This document shows, in pieces, positions 1-6,880 of a stretch of DNA of 12,497 nucleotides. The position numbers and the translations under genes are program-made. Below the pieces are notes generated by a model. The model saw nothing but the letters and a program-made list of their open reading frames with translations. It ran no database searches and had not been told where the DNA came from. The DNA is from Candidatus Doudnabacteria bacterium (GTDB taxonomy: Bacteria; Patescibacteriota; Doudnabacteria; UBA920; O2-02-FULL-48-8). The stretch is taken from NCBI GenBank assembly GCA_016198045.1, contig JACQJI010000010.1, positions 1 to 12,497 on the forward strand. Reading direction: 5' to 3'. Each line of letters opens with the position of its first letter. Position 1 is the first letter of the stretch.

Positions 1-834
1 ATTTCTAATTTCTAAATAAAGCCTAATCCAGTCATCAATACTCAAGTCCTGCGGTCTTGCCATAGGATCAATCCCCGCCTGCCTCAAGACCTGGATATTC
101 CCAAGAGTATTCTTAAGCTGTTTTCTTTTGCCGGCAAAGGCTTTTTTTACAGTGCTGAAAAATAATTTGTAATCCGTAATCTCTGGATACTTGTCCTTCG
201 GCTCGATGCGCAAAATAGCTGAGTCAACCTTAGGGACTGGCCAAAAACTTTCCTTTGGGACTACGGCCGCAATTTCCGCGTCGGCAAAAAATTGCACTGA
301 GATTCCCAAAATCGAGAGCTCGCCAGGCTTGGCCACCACTCTCTCCGCGACTTCCTTCTGGACCATGAGCACCAAAAGTTTAGGCTGATTTTTTTGATTC
401 AAAAAATACTGGATCAAATGCGAAGTCAGATAGTAAGGGATGTTAGCCACGACTTTGTAAGGGCCGGAAACGTATTTGTCCAAATGGAACTTTAAGATGT
501 CCTGATTTACTATGCGCAATCCTAAATTAAATTCAGGATCTCTTTTTTGAGATGCTGAAACGAGTTCAGCATTGCGAGAAAGCAACCCCATCATCCTCTC
601 ATCCTTTTCCACCGCGATCACTTTTCCGGCTCGCTTTACCAGCTCTACGGTCAAAGTCCCAATCCCCGGTCCGACCTCGAGCACCGTGTCGGATTTCGTA
701 AGCTCAGCCGCATCCAGGATTTCACCAAGCACTTCCTCATCAACCAAAAAATTCTGGCCAAGATAATGGCGGGGTTTGAGACCAGATTGTTTGAGAAACG
801 TTTTGAGATAGTTGAGATCTGTCAATCTATTCAT
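1..834 (-). CDS. rsmA: 16S rRNA adenine-N6,N6 dimethyltransferase RsmA/KsgA (3' end outside window)
   Basis: This is the SAM-dependent enzyme that dimethylates two adjacent adenines in helix 45 of 16S rRNA during small-subunit maturation. Reading 834 to 1 on the minus strand gives 278 codons with no stop, so the last codons lie beyond the window; the E. coli protein has 273 residues. Visible motifs are LGQNFL (25-30), the SAM-binding loop EVGPGIGTLT (53-62), acidic VEKD (75-78), NQD (110-112), the catalytic NIPYY (131-135) and the C-terminal KAFAGKRKQL region (231-240). The ATG at 834 begins MNRLTDLNYLK and has no Shine-Dalgarno. Residues about 88-108 are an in-frame copy of a palindromic element and form extra sequence between the acidic loop and NQD. 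The last visible codons run into a 7-bp repeat. uvrD ends 65 bases upstream, so co-transcription is likely. Identity is very secure. Confidence 0.96.
   Translation of the reverse strand, partial: MNRLTDLNYLKTFLKQSGLKPRHYLGQNFLVDEEVLGEILDAAELTKSDTVLEVGPGIGTLTVELVKRAGKVIAVEKDERMMGLLSRNAELVSASQKRDPEFNLGLRIVNQDILKFHLDKYVSGPYKVVANIPYYLTSHLIQYFLNQKNQPKLLVLMVQKEVAERVVAKPGELSILGISVQFFADAEIAAVVPKESFWPVPKVDSAILRIEPKDKYPEITDYKLFFSTVKKAFAGKRKQLKNTLGNIQVLRQAGIDPMARPQDLSIDDWIRLYLEIRN
515..576. repeat. Palindromic element, copy A (inside rsmA)
   Basis: This 62-bp palindrome is bounded by CGCAAT and ATTGCG. It contains two inner hairpins (around AATTCAGGA and TGCTGAA/TTCAGCA) and a small TCTC/GAGA stem. It lies in frame inside rsmA and adds about 20 residues, including NAELVSAS and DPEFNLGLR on the minus strand. 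Two further copies are at 1480-1542 and 10943-11003. Confidence 0.9.
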
Positions 835-907
835 AAAAAGTAAAAAGTTCATAAAGTTCTAAGTTCTTAAAGTTACTTTACAAACTTAGAACTCAGAACT
901 TAAAACT
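835..907. repeat. 7-bp-period inverted repeat between uvrD and rsmA
   Basis: Left-arm units (AGTTCTA, AGTTCTT, AAAGTTA) face right-arm units (TTAGAAC, TCAGAAC, TTAAAAC), so the RNA can fold into an imperfect hairpin. The uvrD stop codon (900-902) lies inside the right arm. The hairpin may attenuate or process the uvrD-rsmA transcript, but it has no proper T-tract, so I do not call it a terminator. Confidence 0.7.
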
Positions 908-2969
908 CTGGTTCATATCTTTCTAACAGCTCTTCCGGGATCGCCTTAAGTATCCTGCTCGGAACGCTTAGATTCCTTAACCCGAACTGCCGGCGGCTTT
1001 GGGCATGGACCAAATAAAGATGTTTTTTGGCGCGCGTGATCCCGACGTAAGCCAGGCGGATTTCTTCCGCTATCTGTCTGGGGTCCAAGATAGACCTGGC
1101 GTGCGGCAGGAGCCCTTCCTCAAGTCCGATTAGGAAAACCGTGTCAAATTCCAAGCCTTTGGCCTGATGCAGGGTCATAAGCGTAACTTTTTCGGCCTGG
1201 GAGTCCAGCTCATCCACGCCGGTCATCAGCGCTATTTCTTCCAAAAACCTGCTTAATCCCTCTTTCCAAGTCAAATTCTGAAATACAGCCGCCACGTTAA
1301 ACAATTCCTGGACATTCTCCCATCTGCTCTCCCCTTCATCCGAACCGTCCTTCAAATAATTCTCATAGCCAGTAAGCTTCAAAAGATTTCGCAGCACATC
1401 CAGAATATTAGCCTCTTCCGGGAGGTTAGAGAGCGTTTGTAGAATTTTAAAAAAGTTTTCAACCTGGGGTTTAAGATTCCGTAATCCTGAATTTAATTCA
1501 GGATCTTTATTGTTGAGATGCTGAATCGAGTTCAGCATTGCGTCCTTAATAAGACCAAACGTCGCTGGCCCGATTCCCCTCGGGGGCACATTGATTACTC
1601 GTTTTAAGCTGACCAAATCACGAGGATTGATAATCAGCCTAAGGTAACTTAGGATATCTTTGATCTCTTTTCTTTCGTAAAACTTCAGACCCCCCACGAT
1701 CTGATAAGGAATGGCTGCGCTGATCAGCACTTCCTCCAAAGCTCTCGACTGGAAATGAGTGCGGTAAAGCACTGCGATATTATTCAGCCCCTTTTTGTTT
1801 TTAAGTTTGGGCAGGACTCGGGCTTGCGAGTGTCGCATAATTCTGGACAAGATGCTTTCGTCTTGATCTTCCAGCTCATAAGAGAACTCTTCTAGGCTTC
1901 CTGTATCCTGCAGGTCAATAATCTTGCGGCCCACAAACCAGGCTTCCGCCATTTCGTCCTCAGCGGTATAAACTACCGGTGCTACCCCACCTTTGGCCTC
2001 GGTCCAGAGCCTTTTTTTGTGCTGATGCACCGAAAGCTCTATTACTTTCTCGGCTACGGATAAAATCGGCTTAGTGGAACGATAATTTTGCTCCAATCTG
2101 ACGACCTGGGCTTCCGGATAGTCGTCTTCGAAATCCAAAATATTCTGAAGGTCAGCTCCCCGGAAACCATAAATCGCCTGGGCGTCGTCGCCAACCACAA
2201 AAATATTTTTGTACCGGCTCGCCAACAACTTGGTTAGTATATACTGCGCGTGGTTGGTGTCCTGATATTCGTCAACCAAAATGTACTTCCAAAGATTCTG
2301 GTATTTGGAAAGGATCTGGGATTTTTCCCGAAATAGCTTGACTGGCAGCATGATCAAATCGCCGAAATCGACAGCATTGTTTTGGACCAGGCTTTGCTCA
2401 TAGGCGGCATAAACAGTTCGAACCATACTGTTGAACCGGTCATCGCTATTGTTATCATTATAGTCCCGCGGCTCAATCAAGTTATTCTTCGCTCGATCTA
2501 TGAGTGAGCCAAACAAAGACGGCTTGAATTTGGTCGGGTCAATCCGCTCCCGGAGCAATATCTCCTTGATTAAATTCTCACTATCTTCGTCGTCATAGAT
2601 GACAAAGTTGGGAGTCCGCCCAATCAATCTGGCTTCTGCCCGCAAAATTTTGGCACCAATGGAATGAAAAGTTCCCATAGCAGGAAGATTTGATATTTGA
2701 TATTTGATATTTGATATTTTTCCCGGATTACTCAAAAGCTTACTAATCCGCCCTTTCATTTCTCCGGCGGCTTTGTTGGTAAAGGTCACGGCTAAAATAT
2801 TCATGGGATCAATCTTGAGCTTTTTGATCAAATAAACAATCCGCATAGTCAGGGCTCGAGTCTTGCCGCTGCCCGCTCCGGCTAAAATCAACACCGGACC
2901 TAAGGGAGCGGTAACGGCTTTCAATTGCTCCGGATTCAAGCCAAGTTCGTGAGTAAATTCTTGCTTCAT
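900..2969 (-). CDS. uvrD: UvrD/PcrA-family superfamily 1 ATP-dependent DNA helicase
   Basis: This is a 3'-5' DNA helicase used in excision repair, replication restart and clearing of proteins from DNA. The 689 residues show the full SF1 set: the LNPEQLKAV Q-motif (11-19), Walker A GAGSGKT (31-37), TFTNKAAGEM motif Ia (62-71), Walker B DEYQDT (233-238), GDDAQAIYGFRGA motif III (260-272), LEQNYRS motif IV, MTLHQAKGLEFD motif V and LAYVGITRAKK motif VI near the C-terminus. The length fits PcrA/UvrD (about 700-740), so it looks intact. The ATG at 2969 is right for the family because the Q-motif follows within ten residues. Two in-frame repeats interrupt it: a 7-bp array at about residues 83-94 and a palindromic element at about 476-498. 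A TATAAT box sits just before the ATG, so the mRNA may be leaderless. pcrA or uvrD would both be valid names. Confidence 0.96.
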   Translation of the reverse strand: MKQEFTHELGLNPEQLKAVTAPLGPVLILAGAGSGKTRALTMRIVYLIKKLKIDPMNILAVTFTNKAAGEMKGRISKLLSNPGKISNIKYQISNLPAMGTFHSIGAKILRAEARLIGRTPNFVIYDDEDSENLIKEILLRERIDPTKFKPSLFGSLIDRAKNNLIEPRDYNDNNSDDRFNSMVRTVYAAYEQSLVQNNAVDFGDLIMLPVKLFREKSQILSKYQNLWKYILVDEYQDTNHAQYILTKLLASRYKNIFVVGDDAQAIYGFRGADLQNILDFEDDYPEAQVVRLEQNYRSTKPILSVAEKVIELSVHQHKKRLWTEAKGGVAPVVYTAEDEMAEAWFVGRKIIDLQDTGSLEEFSYELEDQDESILSRIMRHSQARVLPKLKNKKGLNNIAVLYRTHFQSRALEEVLISAAIPYQIVGGLKFYERKEIKDILSYLRLIINPRDLVSLKRVINVPPRGIGPATFGLIKDAMLNSIQHLNNKDPELNSGLRNLKPQVENFFKILQTLSNLPEEANILDVLRNLLKLTGYENYLKDGSDEGESRWENVQELFNVAAVFQNLTWKEGLSRFLEEIALMTGVDELDSQAEKVTLMTLHQAKGLEFDTVFLIGLEEGLLPHARSILDPRQIAEEIRLAYVGITRAKKHLYLVHAQSRRQFGLRNLSVPSRILKAIPEELLERYEPEF
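1480..1542. repeat. Palindromic element, copy B (inside uvrD)
   Basis: This 63-bp relative of the element at 515-576 has the same two inner hairpins and ends in ATTGCG. It encodes LNSIQHLNN then DPELNSGLR in UvrD. The spacer is one base longer than in copy A. As a result the first half is read in a different frame from copy A, while the DPEL half is read in the same frame. Confidence 0.9.
2687..2719. repeat. Heptamer tandem array in uvrD (GATATTT x4)
   Basis: Four exact GATATTT units (2692-2719) follow a partial unit. On the minus strand they encode KISNIKYQISN, just before the helicase motif FHSIGAKILR. The family normally has only a short linker here, so the array is added sequence that keeps the frame. 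Confidence 0.9.
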
Positions 2970-2977
2970 GCTTATGC

Positions 2978-2983
2978 ATTATA
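2978..2983 (-). promoter_or_regulatory. Candidate -10 box of uvrD, giving a nearly leaderless mRNA
   Basis: The minus strand reads GACTATAATGCATAAGCATG, with a perfect TATAAT ending nine bases before the uvrD ATG. Transcription would start within a base or two of the start codon. There is no good -35 (TATTCT at the expected place) because that region is occupied by a 7-bp repeat array. Confidence 0.5.
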
Positions 2984-2984
2984 G

Positions 2985-3053
2985 TCGGAATATGGAATTT
3001 AGAATATAGAATGTGGAATAAGTCCATATTCCAAATTCTACATTCCGCATTCT
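2985..3053. repeat. Inverted pair of 7-bp-period arrays upstream of uvrD
   Basis: Five units ending in GAAT (TCGGAAT, ATGGAAT, TTAGAAT, ATAGAAT, GTGGAAT) are followed by a 6-base spacer. Four units of the opposite sense follow (ATATTCC, AAATTCT, ACATTCC, GCATTCT). The two arms stay in register, so each unit can pair over about five bases. The repeat occupies the uvrD promoter region. Confidence 0.85.
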
Positions 3054-3135
3054 CTTTTTGTGGATAATACACACAAAAATAAGCCTCCAAAACCGCGATT
3101 TAACATTAAAATAACCAAAAGGTGCCGATAAAGTG

Positions 3136-3164
3136 TTGACCAATTATGGCAATTTTGGTAAGAT
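3136..3164 (+). promoter_or_regulatory. Sigma-70-type promoter for the M23 peptidase gene
   Basis: TTGACC (3136-3141) and TAAGAT (3159-3164) are separated by exactly 17 bases. Initiation would fall near 3171 and leave a leader of about 80 bases before the Shine-Dalgarno at 3244, or about 200 before the TTG at 3378. Confidence 0.6.
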
Positions 3165-3254
3165 CTGGGGTGCGTTACAGTTACGGTTTGCCTACCAAAT
3201 AACCTTCGTAAATAGTTCCAGGAGAGCTAGAATCGAAGCTTATAAGGAGCCTCT
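3165..3254 (+). promoter_or_regulatory. Structured leader of the M23 gene with hairpin and Shine-Dalgarno
   Basis: A tidy stem-loop covers 3204-3238: CTTCG/CGAAG outer stem, 5-nt internal loops, AGTTC/GAGCT inner stem (one G-U pair) and the loop CAGGA. The sequence AAGGAG (3244-3249) begins six bases after it. A pyrimidine-rich stretch with CTCCTCCTC (3270-3278) could pair with this Shine-Dalgarno. I recognise no known riboswitch class here. Confidence 0.4.
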
Positions 3255-4553
3255 ATTCAATCCCCTTTTCTCCTCCTCATTCCTCATGGAATAAAACAAA
3301 AACTGGGGCATAAATTTCAACAAATCAAGCAACTTTGGAAAACAAACAGCAAATTCACAATCCATCCTTTCAGATCCTTGCACGCCAAGGCTCTTCTGCC
3401 GTTGTCGCCTAAGGATTACATTAGCCGATTCGGTTTGGAACTGGTGGTGCTTATGGTTGCAATCATCGGACTGACTGCCAATTTCGCCTTAAACAGCCGC
3501 GCTTACTTGCTCGAATCCTCCGACCAAAGCACGGTTTTTTCTTACCTCAAAAACAATCCGGGACTAAACAATCCTCTGCTGGCTCAAAGTCAAACTACCA
3601 CTATCCTGGCCCGCACCGATCAATGGGTGTCATCCGCATTCGCATCAGTTTCCACTAATGCGAATTTTGTTTCTTACAGCAGCCCGAAAGCCGACGCTTC
3701 TGACCCTACCACCATTCAGGAAAACGTGATTGTCAAAACCAATCCGGCAGACACCGACAATTTCCTGCACACCGGCAAAACTACCTATGAGGTAATCAGC
3801 GGCGACACGGTCGTCGGCATTGCCTCAAGCTTCGGCATTTCTCCCGAGACAATCATGCTGGAAAACAAGCTTAGTGAAAACAGTGTCATCAAGCCCGGGC
3901 AAAAGCTGACTATCCTGCCAACCACAGGCATCAGTCATGCTTTAAAAGAAGGCGAAACCATTGCTGATTTGGCCAAAAAATACAATGTCAGCGAAGACGA
4001 TATTTTGGATGTCAACGATTTGGAACTGGCGGAAGACGTATTGGCAGGGGACGTACTGACAATCCCATTGGCAAAAGTAAACTTGCCTGCAGCCCCCAAA
4101 GCTCCATCGCGTTTTGTGCAAGACAACAGCAATCAAGTAGCACTCAGGCAAGCTTCGCCTCCGGCAAATTTTGCCAGTGGCGCCTTGTCGTTTATCTGGC
4201 CCACACCGCCCCGTGGAATTACCCAAGGATTTAAACGAGGGCATGCCGGCATCGACATTTCTAACAGCAGAATGGAACCGATTTACGCTTCCGAAGAAGG
4301 TTTTGTGGAGATCTCCGGCTGGCAATCTGGATACGGCAACACCATAGTCATCAATCATGGCAATGGTTTCAAAACCCGCTATAGCCACGCTTCCGAACTT
4401 TATGTTTCCGCCGGAGACAACGTGGCCCAGGGACAAGTCATTGCCAAACAAGGCCGCACCGGCCGGGTCCGGGGAGTCACCGGGATTCACTTGGACTTCA
4501 GAATCATGAAGAATGGCGTTTCAGTCAATCCGCTAGCTTATGTGAAGCCATAA
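3255..4553 (+). CDS. Membrane-anchored LysM-LysM-M23 family metallopeptidase (murein hydrolase-like)
   Basis: This is predicted to bind and cleave peptidoglycan peptides outside the membrane. Numbering from the TTG at 3378 (391 residues), there is a membrane segment at 19-37, a low-complexity linker, LysM domains at about 135-180 and 185-230, and an M23/LytM domain at about 265-391. The domain has H289xxxD293 and the catalytic SH337 loop. The usual HxH is H371-L-D373, so one zinc ligand is aspartate; the enzyme could still bind metal or be a non-catalytic regulator. The start is uncertain. The TTG has no Shine-Dalgarno, but the frame stays open upstream to a TAA at 3243. An AAGGAG lies five bases before an in-frame ATT at 3255, and the added 41 codons read like protein (for example IKQLWKTNSKF). 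I therefore list the longer form; 3378 is the fallback. It is alone on this strand and ends at a strong terminator. Confidence 0.88.
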   Translation: MQSPFLLLIPHGIKQKLGHKFQQIKQLWKTNSKFTIHPFRSLHAKALLPLSPKDYISRFGLELVVLMVAIIGLTANFALNSRAYLLESSDQSTVFSYLKNNPGLNNPLLAQSQTTTILARTDQWVSSAFASVSTNANFVSYSSPKADASDPTTIQENVIVKTNPADTDNFLHTGKTTYEVISGDTVVGIASSFGISPETIMLENKLSENSVIKPGQKLTILPTTGISHALKEGETIADLAKKYNVSEDDILDVNDLELAEDVLAGDVLTIPLAKVNLPAAPKAPSRFVQDNSNQVALRQASPPANFASGALSFIWPTPPRGITQGFKRGHAGIDISNSRMEPIYASEEGFVEISGWQSGYGNTIVINHGNGFKTRYSHASELYVSAGDNVAQGQVIAKQGRTGRVRGVTGIHLDFRIMKNGVSVNPLAYVKP

Positions 4554-4557
4554 AAAG

Positions 4558-4647
4558 TTGATAGATTATAGTTAATAGTTGATAGATAGCAAAACCCGCA
4601 AAAAGACTGCGGGTTTATTTTTTTTACTATCATCCATCAACTATCAA
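4558..4647. repeat. 7-bp-period arrays flanking the terminator
   Basis: TTGATAG, ATTATAG, TTAATAG and TTGATAG (4558-4585) are mirrored by CTATCAT, CCATCAA and CTATCAA (4627-4647). The arms would extend the terminator stem into a long imperfect hairpin. The same unit family occurs inside argS at 12467-12497. Confidence 0.85.
4592..4625 (+). terminator. Rho-independent terminator after the M23 gene
   Basis: AAACCCGCA (4592-4600) and TGCGGGTTT (4608-4616) form a perfect 9-bp stem with a 7-base loop, followed by an A and a long T-run. On the minus strand only four T follow inside the stem, so it is mainly a plus-strand terminator. It lies between two convergent genes. Confidence 0.92.
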
Positions 4648-4649
4648 CT

Positions 4650-6422
4650 CTACTGTACGGCACTTCCCTTCTGATCAAACACCTCGTCATCCAAGTCGTC
4701 AGTCGCGAAGTCTGAAATCACGTCAGACTTAACTGGGAGATTTGTGAAAGTATCCAAGCCTTCGATTCCTACGTCAGACAACAGCTTGACCGATTTGCCT
4801 TTGTCGGACTCGGTGGGAGTCACCACCAGCTGAAAAGTCGCCAACCGGGCCGGAGTAAATTTGCCGGTAAAAGCTGGCAGACTGCCGGTTTTCCATTTGA
4901 TAATGCCGGAGTTGGGATCATAAACAAGGTTGGATTTTTCTTGTTCAGGGACGACTATATTGCTCCAGGCATTGGCCGGCAGAAGCAAAGAGGCCCGCAG
5001 TTCGCTGTCGATTATATCGTTGCTGGTATTGGTAACAAGAAAGGTAACGGCAAACGTGGTTGATTGTCCGACCTTCATTGGAGCCGCGCCGGACAGGTAT
5101 TTGCCGGATACGAGTAAGTTCATCTCCGAGGTTAATTTAATCTCCCGCTCCGATGCTCTGGCAATGTTGGGCATCTGGTCTGATTTAATCGTCCCTGACG
5201 CTCTGACCGTAAGGTTCTTGACGTTGGACGTTAGGTTGCTTCTGACAGGGGCTCGAAAAGTAATTTCGCCTTTTTGATTCGGACCCAAAACCGATAAGTT
5301 GGAAAGGGTGGCTGATTTCCAAGTGATGGTAGAACCAGTCACGATCGCGTCATAGACCGTGACACGGCTTAAGTCCAAAATGCTGCTTTCCAGGTTGACC
5401 GTGATGACCACGTTGGTCATACCGATACTCGACTGGTTGGCATACTCCACATTGAATTCGATTGTGTCTCCGAGGTCCACGACGTCCATCGGCTCGGCGG
5501 TAATTTTTAGGGACATGGGAGCTGCGACAATTTTAAAAACGGCGGAAGTGGAAAGTTGGGGAGCGAAAGTGTTATTGATGAGCTGTCCGAGTTCCGCGAT
5601 TATCAACTTCTCCTGGTTGGCATCGCCGTTAAACGTAGCTGTGACTTCAATCCGGCCGGATTCGGAAACAGCCAATCTGGGTATAGAAAAAATATTTTGG
5701 TCTTTCGAGGGTTTGGGACTGCTGCTGACAAAATCAACCCCCTCGGGGTATTGCAGCTGCAGGACCAGATTGTCAAAATCTTGGTTTGAGACATTGGAAT
5801 AATTTACAACAAAGGTCGTATCCTGACCGACAGTCACGTCAATTGGCCCGGTAATGTCCAGTGTGAGATTCGGCGCCAGGACCAAAGTGCGCGCTTCGGC
5901 CTTGACTTCAAACTCAGAGTTAAAGTCGGCCAATTTATAGTTGAACTTGGCCGCGATGACCTTATCCTCGGCTGTGGCTCCGGAAATTTTAATTCGCACC
6001 TTAACCTCTCCATCCGATCCCGCCTTAATTACCGGCAGAGTAAAACGGTTTCCGTTTGAGGAAAGCGGAGCAGGAACGGCTGATTTAAACTTTGAGCCAG
6101 AAGGATAAAACAACTCCAAACTGCCGGAAACCAAATCAGAGTTTTCTCCGTTGCGATAAACGATGCGGTATTCGGCCTCGTTGCCGGAACTGATCTGGCT
6201 TGGTCCTTTGATGCTCAAAAAAACATTGTTAGAGACTGGAGTGGCCTCCTGTTTTTGGCTAACCAAAACCAAAACCGCCACGGCAACCGCAATCACGGCA
6301 GCAGCCACCGCTCCAGTGATTACCTTGTTTTTCTTTATAAAATCACGGAAAGAAAAGGCAGGGGTTTCGTTCAAATGTTCGTTCAGTTCATCCCGCTGAT
6401 TTGGATCAAAAATTTCATCCAT
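4650..6422 (-). CDS. Single-pass membrane-anchored surface protein with four Ig-like/DUF11-like repeats
   Basis: This is a predicted cell-surface protein of 590 residues with no enzymatic motif. An acidic, hydrophilic N-terminus (1-30) precedes a basic KKNK and one hydrophobic segment (34-54), so the rest is expected outside. Four repeated beta-rich units start near 68, 187, 304 and 435. Each opens with a pattern like LxIxGP...VxVGxxxxFxVxYxN and later has a LxLxYPxG-like strand, typical of DUF11/CARDB-type Ig-fold repeats. The C-terminal tail is acidic (DDLDDEVFD) with no LPXTG or other sorting signal. It is the last gene of the minus-strand run, 33 bases after the GxxExxY gene, and has no Shine-Dalgarno. 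A role in adhesion, surface layer or host contact is a guess. The domain class is fairly sure, the function unknown. Confidence 0.85.
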   Translation of the reverse strand: MDEIFDPNQRDELNEHLNETPAFSFRDFIKKNKVITGAVAAAVIAVAVAVLVLVSQKQEATPVSNNVFLSIKGPSQISSGNEAEYRIVYRNGENSDLVSGSLELFYPSGSKFKSAVPAPLSSNGNRFTLPVIKAGSDGEVKVRIKISGATAEDKVIAAKFNYKLADFNSEFEVKAEARTLVLAPNLTLDITGPIDVTVGQDTTFVVNYSNVSNQDFDNLVLQLQYPEGVDFVSSSPKPSKDQNIFSIPRLAVSESGRIEVTATFNGDANQEKLIIAELGQLINNTFAPQLSTSAVFKIVAAPMSLKITAEPMDVVDLGDTIEFNVEYANQSSIGMTNVVITVNLESSILDLSRVTVYDAIVTGSTITWKSATLSNLSVLGPNQKGEITFRAPVRSNLTSNVKNLTVRASGTIKSDQMPNIARASEREIKLTSEMNLLVSGKYLSGAAPMKVGQSTTFAVTFLVTNTSNDIIDSELRASLLLPANAWSNIVVPEQEKSNLVYDPNSGIIKWKTGSLPAFTGKFTPARLATFQLVVTPTESDKGKSVKLLSDVGIEGLDTFTNLPVKSDVISDFATDDLDDEVFDQKGSAVQ

Positions 6423-6458
6423 GAGTTTTACTAATTACGAATAATTACTAATGTACTA
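6423..6458. repeat. Gap repeat, copy 3 (inverted relative to the other two)
   Basis: Read on the plus strand, GTTTTACTAATTACGAATAA resembles the minus-strand reading of the repeats at 6845-6880 and 7446-7481. It fills the whole gap between the surface-protein ATG and the GxxExxY stop codon, and the stop (6456-6458) lies in it. The match is partial. Confidence 0.55.
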
Positions 6459-6845
6459 ATTTACATTCACAATTCTCTTAAAATGAATTCTATGAGGGGC
6501 GAAGTATGCCAGAATACCAAGCTTAAGCTTTTGGTTTACGAGATACTGAAATAATTGATCTATATGCGATTTGGCAAAGCGGTCGCCTTTTTTAATTTCT
6601 AAAACAAGCTTATTGTCTATTAAAAAATCAAAATAGTTCGAAGCCACTATTTCACCTTTATATGAAACTGGAGCATATACTTGTTCCCTATACTTGAGCT
6701 TTGAACTTTTTAATGCGGCCGCGATTGCTTTCTGATATGTTTTCTCCGCAAAACCGTAACCCAGTTGATTATATACATCAAATAGTATCCCGACAACCTG
6801 ATAACTTAATTCAGGATACAATAAATCTGCTCTGAATTTGGCCAT
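6456..6845 (-). CDS. GxxExxY protein (PD-(D/E)XK nuclease-fold family)
   Basis: This 129-residue protein belongs to the GxxExxY family, a small PD-(D/E)XK nuclease-like group scattered through bacteria with no settled function. The naming motif is G31-FA-E34-KT-Y37. The nuclease-like core is visible as FDFLIDNKLVLEIKK, with candidate acidic residues D73 or D77, E83 and K85, followed by an HIDQLFQYL helix. Both the motif and the length (about 125-130) match the family, so it looks complete. The start ATG at 6845 shares its first bases with the end of a short repeat, and the stop lies in an inverted relative of that repeat. The gene therefore sits like a cassette between recO and the surface-protein gene. 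Any DNA or RNA cleavage role is inference. Confidence 0.9.
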   Translation of the reverse strand: MAKFRADLLYPELSYQVVGILFDVYNQLGYGFAEKTYQKAIAAALKSSKLKYREQVYAPVSYKGEIVASNYFDFLIDNKLVLEIKKGDRFAKSHIDQLFQYLVNQKLKLGILAYFAPHRIHFKRIVNVN

Positions 6846-6880
6846 TGGTATATTCGTACCGATTAGTAATTGGTAAAACT
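6845..6880. repeat. Gap repeat, copy 1 (recO / GxxExxY gap)
   Basis: This 36-bp sequence runs from TTGGTATATTCG to GGTAAAACT and matches 7446-7481 with three substitutions. It fills the gap, touching the recO stop codon at one end and the GxxExxY start codon at the other. It contains two 7-bp units (TTAGTAA, TTGGTAA). Confidence 0.85.

Noticed and set aside
2809..3090. A 93-codon minus-strand frame overlapping the start of uvrD
   Set aside because: It lies mostly over the uvrD N-terminus in another frame and over the heptamer arrays; it has no domain-like sequence and no ribosome-binding site.
3942..4490. A 182-codon minus-strand frame inside the M23 gene
   Set aside because: It is antisense to well-supported LysM and M23 domains and has no recognisable motif; it is a shadow frame.
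4592..4616. Terminator acting on the minus-strand surface-protein gene as well
   Set aside because: On the minus strand only a TTTT within the stem is followed by mixed sequence, so support for a two-way terminator is weak.
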